A stretch of DNA of 64,000 nt, from the NCBI RefSeq assembly GCF_024347515.1, contig NZ_AP025493.1, positions 1,674,001 to 1,738,000 on the forward strand. Direction: 5' to 3'. The DNA is from Vibrio gigantis (GTDB lineage Bacteria; Pseudomonadota; Gammaproteobacteria; Enterobacterales; Vibrionaceae). A program made the position numbers and the translations under genes. Under the pieces are notes generated by a model that did no database searches, was not told where the DNA came from, and saw nothing but the letters and a program-made list of their open reading frames with translations. The stretch's first letter is position 1; each line of letters starts with the position of its first letter. This document shows positions 15,751-24,228 of the stretch, piece by piece.

Positions 15751-17562
15751 ATGAGTGAGCAAGAAAAACGTACGGTTGTTTCCGGCACAGTAACAATGAC
15801 ACCATCAGAAGCGTTCGTTGAAACTATGGTTGCTAATGATGTTACCGACATGTTCGGCATCATGGGGTCAGCATTTATGGACGCAATGGATATCTTTGCT
15901 CCTGCTGGCATTCGATTGGTCCCAGTGGTTCACGAGCAAGGTGCTGCTCACATGGCAGATGGTTACTCTCGTGTATCTGGTCGCCATGGTGTGGTTATCG
16001 GGCAGAATGGCCCAGGTATTAGTAACTGTGTAACAGCGATTGCAGCCGCGTTTTGGGCACACAGCCCGGTCGTGATTGTGACGCCAGAAACAGGTACCAA
16101 AACAATGGGCTTAGGTGGTTTCCAAGAGTGTAACCAGCTTCCAATGTTCCAAGAGTTTACTAAGTATCAAGGACATGTAACGCACCCAGACCGTATGGCG
16201 GAATACACAGGCCGATGCTTTGACCGCGCAATGAGCGAAATGGGCCCGACTCAGCTGAACATTCCACGTGACTACTTCTACGGTGAAACTCAAACCGAGA
16301 TCCCTAAACCAGCGCGTTTAGACCGTGGTCCAGGTGGTGAGAAGTCTCTGAATGAAGCGGCAGATTTGATTGCTGAAGCGAAATTCCCAGTCATCATTTC
16401 TGGTGGCGGTGTGGTAATGGCTGATGCAGTCCAAGAGTGTGCGGCACTGGCAGAACGACTAGGCGCACCTGTAGTAAACAGCTACCTGCACAATGACTCT
16501 TTCCCTGCTAGTCACCCATTATGGTGTGGTCCTTTAGGCTACCAAGGTTCGAAAGCAGCAATGAAGTTGATGGCTCAAGCGGATGTGGTTATCGCTTTGG
16601 GTACACGTCTTGGTCCATTCGGTACCTTGCCTCAACATGGCATGGATTACTGGCCGAAAGACGCAAAAATCATTCAGATCGATGCTGACAACAAGATGCT
16701 TGGCCTCGTTAAGAAGATCTCTGTTGGTATCTGTGGCGACGCAAAAGCAGCGGCTGTGGCATTAGCTGAAAGACTAGAAGGTCGTGCACTGTTGTGTGAT
16801 GACAACAAAGGCGCTCGCCAAGACACAGTGGCAACAGAAAAAGCGTTGTGGGAAAAAGAGCTTGATGAGTGGACGCACGAACGTGATTCGTTCAGCTTGG
16901 ATATGATTGAAGAAAACTCGCACGAGACTCCGTTCTCTGGTGGCGAATATCTACACCCTCGCCAAGTATTGCGTGAACTAGAAAAAGCGATGCCAGAAGA
17001 CGTAATGGTCTCGACGGATATCGGGAACATCAACTCAGTGGCAAACAGTTACTTACGCTTTGAAAAACCACGCAGCTTCTTTGCAGCAATGAGTTTCGGT
17101 AACTGTGGCTACGCGTTCCCGACCATCATTGGTGCGAAAGCGGCAGCACCTCATCGTCCTGCTATCTCTTATGCAGGTGACGGTGCGTGGGGCATGAGCT
17201 TGATGGAGACCATGACATGTGTTCGTCATAACATTCCAGTGACAGCCGTGGTATTCCACAACCGTCAATGGGGTGCAGAGAAGAAGAACCAAGTCGACTT
17301 CTACAACCGACGCTTTGTTGCTGGTGAATTGGATAACCAGAGCTTTGCGGAAATCGCACGAGCAATGGGCGCTGAAGGTATCACGGTTGATAAGCTAGAA
17401 GATGTAGGTCCAACTCTACAGAAAGCCATCGACATGCAAATGAACGAAGGCAAAACAACCATCATTGAAATCATGTGTACTCAGGAATTGGGCGACCCGT
17501 TCCGCCGAGATGCACTATCAACGCCGGTTCGTTTCCTAGATAAGTACAAAGACTACGTATAA
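15751..17562 (+). CDS. xsc: Sulfoacetaldehyde acetyltransferase
   Basis: A thiamine-diphosphate enzyme that turns sulfoacetaldehyde and phosphate into acetyl phosphate and sulfite, the step that releases sulfur in taurine breakdown. The 603 residues match the family length. The N-terminal pyrimidine-binding domain carries VHEQGAAHMADGYSR with the catalytic Glu. The cofactor motif starts GDGAWGMS near residue 476 and ends with HNRQWGAEKKNQVDFY, which is specific to Xsc rather than acetolactate synthases. A clear AAGGAGAA precedes the ATG. It is divergent from the AAA+/VWA pair and is followed by a large inverted repeat, then an unrelated-looking AT-rich gene, so it may be its own transcript. 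Confidence 0.96.
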   Translation: MSEQEKRTVVSGTVTMTPSEAFVETMVANDVTDMFGIMGSAFMDAMDIFAPAGIRLVPVVHEQGAAHMADGYSRVSGRHGVVIGQNGPGISNCVTAIAAAFWAHSPVVIVTPETGTKTMGLGGFQECNQLPMFQEFTKYQGHVTHPDRMAEYTGRCFDRAMSEMGPTQLNIPRDYFYGETQTEIPKPARLDRGPGGEKSLNEAADLIAEAKFPVIISGGGVVMADAVQECAALAERLGAPVVNSYLHNDSFPASHPLWCGPLGYQGSKAAMKLMAQADVVIALGTRLGPFGTLPQHGMDYWPKDAKIIQIDADNKMLGLVKKISVGICGDAKAAAVALAERLEGRALLCDDNKGARQDTVATEKALWEKELDEWTHERDSFSLDMIEENSHETPFSGGEYLHPRQVLRELEKAMPEDVMVSTDIGNINSVANSYLRFEKPRSFFAAMSFGNCGYAFPTIIGAKAAAPHRPAISYAGDGAWGMSLMETMTCVRHNIPVTAVVFHNRQWGAEKKNQVDFYNRRFVAGELDNQSFAEIARAMGAEGITVDKLEDVGPTLQKAIDMQMNEGKTTIIEIMCTQELGDPFRRDALSTPVRFLDKYKDYV

Positions 17563-17572
17563 GTCATAAGAA

Positions 17573-17639
17573 GTTTGCCCGACCAAAGCAGTCTCGTGAA
17601 TGCTAGATAAAGAGTTATCGAGAATGTGGTCGGGCAAAC
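17573..17639 (+). terminator. Long-loop inverted repeat after xsc
   Basis: GTTTGCCCGACCA (17573-17585) is matched exactly by TGGTCGGGCAAAC (17627-17639), a 13-base stem enclosing 41 bases. The loop holds its own smaller CTCG/CGAG pairing. There is no T-run, so it may be a transcript 3'-end stabiliser instead of a simple terminator. Confidence 0.55.
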
Positions 17640-17991
17640 AAATTAAGCTCTAACACTAGCCATTAGTTTTAAATTAGATGATCAAACAGAATGACTCAAC
17701 GACCGAGTTGTTTTTAAAGATTCTTAATAGTGCTGCTATCTAAGTATTGGGTCATATATTTCTATTGTTCCGATCTAAATATTAGAGGCCTAATGAAATA
17801 ATCAAGATGAATAGGTACTCGGCTTCAGTAATAGAGACTTATCAATAATTATTATGAGTTACTTTTAAATAGTAATTACTGATAAGTCGATAGAGTTATT
17901 AGACTTTAGTCTGTGTGTTTTATTACATGTCAGTTTTTAACGAATAAATTTTAATTTAGTTATTTATATTGTCGAGTGGTTGGAACCAAAT
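17640..17991. other. AT-rich intergenic region before the FRG gene
   Basis: About 350 bases, visibly richer in A and T than the flanking taurine genes, with no open frame or terminator seen. TTATCAATAATTATTATGAG and similar A/T tracts suggest H-NS-type silenced, horizontally gained DNA. No flanking direct repeats or transposase were found. Confidence 0.4.
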
Positions 17992-18798
17992 ATGAACAAT
18001 AAATGTTATATCAGCACGCTCGAAGAACTGTATAAAATAATCGATTCATTAATGACTGAATGCAGTGACCAACGTGGTTTGATGTATAACGTGTGTGATT
18101 ATGAAAATAATAACCTAATGCCAAGTTTAGGTCGTTCCAATCGTAAGAACATACGTCGTGTCGAACAAGAGTTGCTTTCAACTGTGAGAGTTTACGGTGG
18201 TCACTCGCTGAGCTCACACGACATAAATGACTGGTTATTGATGTGTTTAGCCAAGAAGCAGGGTTTTCCCACCCGTTTGCTGGAATGGACCGATAACCTG
18301 TTAAATGCGCTTTGGTCGGTGTGTCATAGCCAAAGTAAAGACTGCATAAATATAATTAAAGCTATTGATTATCAGCGAGTTAGTGTTTTTAGCTCGACGT
18401 GTAACATCAACAAAACTCAGATATTTAATGTGGCGGATTGCGATCAGCAAGAGCCACGCAAGGACAAGTGGTATTCCATTCACCCATTTAAGGAAGGTGG
18501 CAATGATGCCATTCAGCCTTTGTACGATGAGAAAGAATATTCAAACGGTCTAGTGTCCGTTCATATTCTTCCATCAGTGAAAGTAAACCTGATAAAGGAG
18601 TTAATATCCATGAATGTTTTAAATGAACCGACAGAGTACGTCGAAGAGAAACTAACGGATTTAAAAAACGAAGCACATGCAGATAATAACCAAGTGATAA
18701 ATAAAGGTGACGGCAATATCGAATTGCAAGTTAATACTCATGATCGTCAACTTGAACAGTATGGTCGAAAGTATCATCAAGACTTTGATTTCGACTAA
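17992..18798 (+). CDS. FRG-domain protein of unknown function
   Basis: The 268-residue product starts at the ATG at 17992 (TTGGAA upstream; a TTG four codons before is in frame). It contains the FRG-domain pattern: SLGRSNRKNIRRVEQELL (about residues 45-62), then KQGFPTRLLEWTDNLLNALW (about 89-108). FRG domains occur in bacterial and phage proteins of largely unknown role, some in defence contexts. Codon use is AT-rich compared with xsc and tauY on either side. It breaks the run of taurine genes between xsc and tauX. These facts suggest later insertion. No membrane segment or signal peptide is present. The C-terminal 70 residues are polar and low in recognisable motifs. Confidence 0.75.
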   Translation: MNNKCYISTLEELYKIIDSLMTECSDQRGLMYNVCDYENNNLMPSLGRSNRKNIRRVEQELLSTVRVYGGHSLSSHDINDWLLMCLAKKQGFPTRLLEWTDNLLNALWSVCHSQSKDCINIIKAIDYQRVSVFSSTCNINKTQIFNVADCDQQEPRKDKWYSIHPFKEGGNDAIQPLYDEKEYSNGLVSVHILPSVKVNLIKELISMNVLNEPTEYVEEKLTDLKNEAHADNNQVINKGDGNIELQVNTHDRQLEQYGRKYHQDFDFD

Positions 18799-19060
18799 AG
18801 GCTAACACGTTCTAATTTAATTATACCTCTTATATCGTGAGTGAAAATTCGAGTAAATAAAATTAGAACACTAATTAATTTATAAAAAGATGAAATCTGT
18901 GAGCTTAGAGATTGTTTATAACCTAACTCGAAGTTAGAGTGATGAATCTTGTTATCAAGTTGTTAAATTTTCACAGATCTAGTTTAAACACTCTAATAAA
19001 AAAGTGGCGCAAAGCTACTGAAATTTAAACCAATAACGAAAACATAAAGGATTCTGGAAT

Positions 19061-19498
19061 ATGAATATGCAAACCAATGCAGCGACATTCGTGCTGGAAA
19101 ACCAAGTCGACACCGCCTTTTTACAGTCTTTTAGTGATGCGTGGAATAACCATGATATTGAAGCGCTGATGTCTTTCATGACAGAAGACTGTGTATTCCA
19201 CACAGTGGCAGGAGAAGGCTTGCTTGGAAACACTATCGAAGGGTACGAAGCGGTTCGAAATAGCTTTGAATTGGTTTGGCAGAACTTTCCAGATGCGGCC
19301 TGGAGCGATCCTGTCCACTTTGTGTGTGGTGACCGTGCTGTGAGTGAATCTACGTTTTCTGCGACGAATCCGGATGGCAGTGTCATCGAAGCTCGCATGG
19401 TCGACGTGTTTACCCTGAAAGATGGAAAAATCAGCGTAAAAAATGCCTTCCGTAAAACACGACCTCTTTTAACTCCTAACAACACTCCCAAGAGCTAG
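19061..19498 (+). CDS. tauX: SnoaL/NTF2-like protein, probable taurine dehydrogenase small subunit (TauX-like)
   Basis: The 145-residue product has the NTF2-like pattern FLQSFSDAWNNHDIEALMSFMTED, then GYEAVRNSFELVWQNFPD and a C-terminal RMVDVFTLKDGKI strand pair. Directly followed (48 bases) by the FAD dehydrogenase and then by a TRAP transporter, it sits where tauX lies in Rhodobacter-type tauXY-tauKLM clusters. There TauX and TauY form the membrane-linked taurine dehydrogenase. AAGGA lies nine bases upstream of the ATG. The fold is clear from sequence; the subunit role follows from order and is less certain, since NTF2-like proteins have many roles. Confidence 0.75.
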   Translation: MNMQTNAATFVLENQVDTAFLQSFSDAWNNHDIEALMSFMTEDCVFHTVAGEGLLGNTIEGYEAVRNSFELVWQNFPDAAWSDPVHFVCGDRAVSESTFSATNPDGSVIEARMVDVFTLKDGKISVKNAFRKTRPLLTPNNTPKS

Positions 19499-19546
19499 AC
19501 ACGAAACCACAACCCGTTCACGTGTTATGACTAGGAGAGTCGAATT

Positions 19547-21013
19547 ATGAGTTTAGTAATGGAACAACCGGCAGCCGATGTGCCGCCAAAGGTGAAAAGC
19601 ACCCAAGCAAAAGAAAGTACCCAAGCAAAAGATAAATACGATCCAAAATACGATCCACTTAAAGACAAGAGCCCAGGTCACGGTAAGGAATATGCCCCGA
19701 CTTATTGGGTAGATACCGCAGGCGCACCACCTGAAGATGATGGCCCAATCACGTCAGACATGGATGTCGATGTGGCAATAATCGGTTCAGGCTACACAGG
19801 CCTAAGTACCGCGATACACCTTGCTGAAATGTACGGCATTAAAGCGACTGTGATTGAAGCTAACCGTATGAGTTGGGGCTGCAGTACCCGAAATGGTGGT
19901 CAGGCGCAGTGTGCTTCTGGGCGTTTAAAGCGTTCCCAGTGGGTTGAACGCTGGGGCCTAGAAACGGCGCTAAAAATGCACCGCGAGTGTGTGGATGGCA
20001 TGGAAACGTTCAAGTCACTAATCAAAGACATCGATTGTGACCCACAACCGGGTGGTCACCTATATGTGGCTCACCGTCCAAAAGTGATGGCAACGCTTGA
20101 GAAAGAAGCCAAGTTGCTGCGTGACACGTTCGATTACGATGCGCAGATCTTAGATGCGGAAACTGTAAAGCGTGATTACGTTGGTGACCAAGAAGCGGCA
20201 GGCGCGATGCATGAACCAGAAGGGATTGGTATTCATGCAGGGAAACTGGCGTTTGGTTACCTAAGAAAGGCGCGAGCACTCGGCGTTAAAGTTCACCCAT
20301 CTAGCCCAGTTATGGGTTGGGAAACTCGTGGCGGTGTGCATTACCTGAAAACGCCAGGTGGTGTTGTGAAGGCGCGTTCTGTTGGTGTTTGTACTGGTGG
20401 GTATACCAGCCAAGGTTTGCATTCCGAGCTTAAGAACCGCTTGTTACCAGTGCTTTCTAACTCGATGGTGACACGTCCGTTAACTCAAGACGAAATCGCC
20501 GAGTGTAACTTCAAAACCAATCAAGTGATTACTGATACTCGAATTCTGCGCCACTACTACCGTTTGTTACCGGATAACCGAGTACAAATTGGTACACGCA
20601 GTGCCATCAGTGGCAAGAACGCCCCCGAAAAGAAATATGAAGACATGTTGAGAGCCGATCTTACTCGAAAGTTCCCGTCTCTCGATCAGATCAAAATCGA
20701 CTATTCATGGTGGGGCTGGGTGGATGTCAGTCACGATATGATGCCGAGAATTTATCAGCCGAATCCAAAACAATCCATCTTCTACGCGCTGGGTTATGGC
20801 GGCAATGGCGTGATGTATTCCGCTCAAGCAGGTAAACGCCTTGCTCAATGGATAGCAGGTGAAGGTCACAAGCTCGACCTACCAATATTTGAATCAAAAC
20901 TTCCGTTCCCCAACGTGAGGGAAGTGGTGGAATCAGAGATGTTTGCACCGTTTCGAAGAATGGGGCAGCGGTTCCTTTATCAGTGGTATTCGTTAAAGGA
21001 TGAAAGGCTGTAA
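19547..21013 (+). CDS. tauY: FAD-dependent oxidoreductase, probable taurine dehydrogenase large subunit (TauY-like)
   Basis: The 488-residue DAO-type flavoprotein has the dinucleotide motif VAIIGSGYTGLSTA at about 76-89. RNGGQAQCASGR, typical of amine-oxidising members such as PuuB, follows, and near the C terminus GYGGNGVMYSAQAGKRLA completes FAD binding. In the TauXY route it would oxidise taurine to sulfoacetaldehyde and ammonium with electrons passed to cytochrome c or quinone. This makes a taurine:pyruvate aminotransferase unnecessary, and none is present. The first 50 residues are a polar tail with a duplicated STQAKE/STQAKD. TAGGAGAG precedes the start. The next gene is the TRAP binding protein. 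Confidence 0.82.
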   Translation: MSLVMEQPAADVPPKVKSTQAKESTQAKDKYDPKYDPLKDKSPGHGKEYAPTYWVDTAGAPPEDDGPITSDMDVDVAIIGSGYTGLSTAIHLAEMYGIKATVIEANRMSWGCSTRNGGQAQCASGRLKRSQWVERWGLETALKMHRECVDGMETFKSLIKDIDCDPQPGGHLYVAHRPKVMATLEKEAKLLRDTFDYDAQILDAETVKRDYVGDQEAAGAMHEPEGIGIHAGKLAFGYLRKARALGVKVHPSSPVMGWETRGGVHYLKTPGGVVKARSVGVCTGGYTSQGLHSELKNRLLPVLSNSMVTRPLTQDEIAECNFKTNQVITDTRILRHYYRLLPDNRVQIGTRSAISGKNAPEKKYEDMLRADLTRKFPSLDQIKIDYSWWGWVDVSHDMMPRIYQPNPKQSIFYALGYGGNGVMYSAQAGKRLAQWIAGEGHKLDLPIFESKLPFPNVREVVESEMFAPFRRMGQRFLYQWYSLKDERL

Positions 21014-21130
21014 CTACCCGAACATTGTTTCCAAAATAGGGAAATAGAACTACGACCAGGAAAGTTGTACCAGGTCACCTTGTGAGCAAAGTACAGGCAG
21101 GAAGTCTGTATGATAGGAAAGGTTAAGACT

Positions 21131-22132
21131 ATGAAATTGATTAAAAACAAAATTATTGCTGGTGTCACTATTGTAGCAACAGCGGTGTTATCTCATACCG
21201 CGGCGGCAGCGAATTTTAAAATGGCTATCGGCGATGCTGCTGGTGGTACGCAGTGGGAACTAGCGACCTCATTCTCTGAACTGATGGAGCAAAAAACAGA
21301 CGGTAAAGTGAAAATCGATCTGTTCCCCAACGGCCAATTAGGCAACGAGCAAGACACCGTAAACGATGCGGCAATCGGTCTTCTAGACTTCTCTGTACTG
21401 GCGATCAACAACGTGACGCCTTTCTCCCCAACCGTTGGTCTATTGACCATGCCTTACGTGATTCAAAGCGCAGAAGAAGCAGTGCTACTGACTCAAGGTC
21501 AGGTAGGCCAAGACTTAGTCGATAACACGATTCGTGACGCTGGTGTTCGTATTGTCGGTTGGGCTTATTCTGGATTTAGGGTTTTGACTAACTCGAAAAA
21601 GCCAGTTGCTTCACCAGAAGATCTAAAAGGGCTAGTGATTCGTGTTCCTCGTAACGAAATCATGATCGCGTCTTACCAAGCATGGGGTGTAAACCCAACA
21701 CCAATGGCGTGGTCTGAGACTTTCACTGGCCTGCAACAAGGCGTGGTAGATGGACAAGATAACCCTTACATCACAGTGCACGCGATGAAGTTCAACGAAG
21801 TACAAAAGTACGTGACCAACATTCGCTACATTTTCTCTCTAGAACCTCTAATCGTGAGTGAAACGGTCTTCCAACAACAGACACCTGAAATGCAAAAGAT
21901 CATCCTTGAAGCCGGTCAGGAAGCGACAGAGCACAGCTTTGCTTATCTAGAAAACACAGAAAACAAGATTCGCGAAGAGCTACAAGCGAAAGGCATGGTA
22001 TTCACAGACCCAGAAGACAACGAGCAAGAGTGGATAAGCAAGGTGACTAAGTCAGTTTGGCCTAAGTTCTACTCAAGCATTGGAGGCAAAGACAAGTTAG
22101 ACGACGTTCTTGAGTTACTTGGTAGAAAGTAA
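21131..22132 (+). CDS. tauK: TRAP transporter periplasmic binding protein (DctP), TauK-like
   Basis: The 333-residue product from the ATG at 21131 (AGGAAAGG eight bases upstream) starts with a signal peptide ending HTAAAA near residue 26. The DctP family is shown by GGTQWELATSFSELMEQKTDGKVKI-type N-terminal features, the conserved Arg region GLVIRVPRNEIM, and EVQKYVTNIRYIFS. It captures the substrate in the periplasm for the DctQM membrane pair encoded next. By position after tauXY the substrate is probably taurine. A large hairpin separates it from tauL, a usual way to give more binding protein than permease. Confidence 0.9.
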   Translation: MKLIKNKIIAGVTIVATAVLSHTAAAANFKMAIGDAAGGTQWELATSFSELMEQKTDGKVKIDLFPNGQLGNEQDTVNDAAIGLLDFSVLAINNVTPFSPTVGLLTMPYVIQSAEEAVLLTQGQVGQDLVDNTIRDAGVRIVGWAYSGFRVLTNSKKPVASPEDLKGLVIRVPRNEIMIASYQAWGVNPTPMAWSETFTGLQQGVVDGQDNPYITVHAMKFNEVQKYVTNIRYIFSLEPLIVSETVFQQQTPEMQKIILEAGQEATEHSFAYLENTENKIREELQAKGMVFTDPEDNEQEWISKVTKSVWPKFYSSIGGKDKLDDVLELLGRK

Positions 22133-22143
22133 CGATTAGATTC

Positions 22144-22201
22144 GCCCTATCTGCTGTTCTGCGCTACTTAATCACCTAGCGATAGAACAGTGAGATAGGG
22201 C
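22144..22201 (+). repeat. Intra-operon hairpin between tauK and tauL
   Basis: GCCCTATCT-G-CTGTTCT (22144-22160) pairs with AGAACAG-TG-AGATAGGGC (22184-22201), a 16-pair stem with one small internal bulge. No T-run follows, so it probably protects the tauK message from 3' decay rather than terminating. Confidence 0.7.
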
Positions 22202-22296
22202 ATTTACATGGCTGTACTCGTTGATCTGTTCTGTACCTGATCTTTTTAGGACCGTGAGCGACTGGTTGTCATGTGGAAATCAACATTGGAGGTTAT

Positions 22297-22839
22297 ATGT
22301 CAGTCGCTAAAACAATAAAAAAGCATTTAAACAACATTGAGGAATATACATGTTGTCTGCTGCTCGCAAGCTTTGTCCTATTGCTGTTCACACAAATCCT
22401 TACTCGTCAGTTCTTTGATTACTCTATCCCTTGGGGGGATGAGGTCGCTACTTACATGTTCGTTTGGTTTGCCTATCTAGGAGCTGTTGTGGCTGCCAAG
22501 ATGTCGGCGCATAACCGAGTGAGCTTCCACTTCAAATTCTTTCCGCCAATCGTGCAGACCGTGAGTGAAACCATCGCTGACTTCTTATGGCTCTGTTTCA
22601 ACGGCTACTTCGTTTACCTCAGCTACGACTTCGTGTTCAACAAAATGAATCTGTTTTGGAAGTCTCAAACCACAGGTATCCCGATGAAGTACTTCTACAT
22701 GATTTTACCTATCGCGTTTTCACTGATGATGATTCGAATTATCTGGAACAACTATGAGCGTTTATTCAAAGGCGCAACCAACGAAGATCCAGAAGTCAAA
22801 GAGCTGCGCAAAATGACGGCACAAAAGTCCGCGCAATAG
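22297..22839 (+). CDS. tauL: TRAP transporter small membrane subunit (DctQ), TauL-like
   Basis: The 180-residue product starts at the ATG at 22297, with GGAGG five bases upstream; an in-frame GTG eight codons earlier is not preferred. Four hydrophobic segments fit DctQ topology. The motif WGDEVATYMFVWFAYLGAVVAAK (about 39-61) is the conserved E-ARY-F-W-GA-A-ARR region of the family. It would join TauM in the inner membrane to carry out sodium-driven uptake of the substrate delivered by TauK. It is 37 bases before tauM. Confidence 0.9.
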   Translation: MSVAKTIKKHLNNIEEYTCCLLLASFVLLLFTQILTRQFFDYSIPWGDEVATYMFVWFAYLGAVVAAKMSAHNRVSFHFKFFPPIVQTVSETIADFLWLCFNGYFVYLSYDFVFNKMNLFWKSQTTGIPMKYFYMILPIAFSLMMIRIIWNNYERLFKGATNEDPEVKELRKMTAQKSAQ

Positions 22840-22876
22840 TCATCACAGAGAATAGTCGTAATAGAGAGATGTAATA

Positions 22877-24217
22877 ATGGAATCCTATTTAACTCTAATT
22901 TTATTTGGTGGCTTTTTAACGCTGTTAATCCTAGGCGCACCAATCACAGTATCACTGGCTGGCGCTTCGATGGCGGCCTATATGTTGCTCGATAAAAACC
23001 CCATCGCTTTAGTACAAATCGCGTTTACCTCGGTGGGTAACTTCCCATTAATGGCGCTGCCAGCCTTTGTTCTTGCGGGTGCCTTAATGGAGGCTGCAGG
23101 TATCTCCAAACGTCTGGTTGATATCGCCGAAAGCCTAGCTGGGCCCGTAACAGGCGGACTTGGCGCGGCAACGGTAATGGCATGTCTTTTCTTTGGTGCT
23201 ATTTCGGGTTCAGGCCCTGCAACCACCGCCGCGGTAGGCATGCTAATGGTGCCTGCGATGGTGAAGCGTGACTACGATAAGAGCTACGCATCGGCAGTTA
23301 CGGCAGCATCCGGTGGGTTGGGAATTATCATCCCGCCATCTATTCCTTTGGTTATCTTTGGTATCTCTGCAATGGGCTTAATGGCGCCACCGGAAGCCAT
23401 CGCTCAACACGGCCAGTTTGCTTCTTTATCGATTCCAAAGCTGTTTGTTGCTGGGGTTGTACCGGGCTTTATCATGGCGTCGACGCTGGTGGTAACCAAC
23501 TACTTCATTGCTAAGCGCGAAGGCTATAAAGGGTTAACTGAAACGTGGTCATTTGGCGATGTGAGGCATTACTTACGTCGCGGGTTATGGTCGATATTGG
23601 CGCCGTTCTTGATTCTTGGTGGTATCTACAGCGGCATGTTCACACCAACAGAATCTGCGGTTGTAGCGATATTCTATTCGTTGTTTGTGGGTGTGTTCAT
23701 TCACCGCGAATTGTCGTTCAAAAGTGTGATGAAATCTCTATCAACCACGACGTGGATCACCGGACGCGTATTGTTAATCCTCTTTGCTGCCACCGTGTTT
23801 GGACGCTTGTTGATTGAGCAAAAAATCCCAGTAGTGGTGGCTGAATCACTGCTCAGCTTCACCGACAATATGTACATGGTTTGGGCGCTGACGATTACCT
23901 TGCTGTTGTTCATAGGCATGTTTATGGAAACTTTAGCTGCGATCATGATCATTGTGCCAGTGCTGCTACCAATTATGTACATGCTGGGTGCTGATCCTAC
24001 TCACGTGGGCATTGTGGTGGTGTGTACCCTATCGATAGGTTTTGCAACGCCACCACTTGGTGAAAACATCTTTGTCGCCTCAGGGATAGGGGGCTCCACG
24101 GTCGAGCAAATCACCGCGAAGATCCATCCCTTTGTTCTTGCTTCTGTTGTGGGTGTATTCGTTATCGCTTTCTTCCCACAAATCACGCTTTGGCTACCGT
24201 CCTTAGTCGGCTATTAG
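22877..24217 (+). CDS. tauM: TRAP transporter large membrane subunit (DctM), TauM-like
   Basis: The 446-residue integral membrane protein has about 12 hydrophobic segments. It shows the DctM features FPLMALPAFVLAGALMEAAGI, GAISGSGPATTAAVG, TAASGGLGIIIPPSIPLVIFG and SIGFATPPLGENIFVASG. These inverted-repeat hairpin regions form the substrate and sodium path. AGAGATGTAATA precedes the start at moderate spacing. It is the third gene of the uptake set; a secreted Cache protein gene starts 11 bases after its stop, so all four are probably one transcript. Confidence 0.93.
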   Translation: MESYLTLILFGGFLTLLILGAPITVSLAGASMAAYMLLDKNPIALVQIAFTSVGNFPLMALPAFVLAGALMEAAGISKRLVDIAESLAGPVTGGLGAATVMACLFFGAISGSGPATTAAVGMLMVPAMVKRDYDKSYASAVTAASGGLGIIIPPSIPLVIFGISAMGLMAPPEAIAQHGQFASLSIPKLFVAGVVPGFIMASTLVVTNYFIAKREGYKGLTETWSFGDVRHYLRRGLWSILAPFLILGGIYSGMFTPTESAVVAIFYSLFVGVFIHRELSFKSVMKSLSTTTWITGRVLLILFAATVFGRLLIEQKIPVVVAESLLSFTDNMYMVWALTITLLLFIGMFMETLAAIMIIVPVLLPIMYMLGADPTHVGIVVVCTLSIGFATPPLGENIFVASGIGGSTVEQITAKIHPFVLASVVGVFVIAFFPQITLWLPSLVGY

Positions 24218-24228
24218 GAGAGATAACC

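Noticed and set aside
18895..18978. CRP site before tauX (TGTGA and TCACA)
   Set aside because: The two half sites are over 60 bases apart and neither has a matching partner at six-base spacing.
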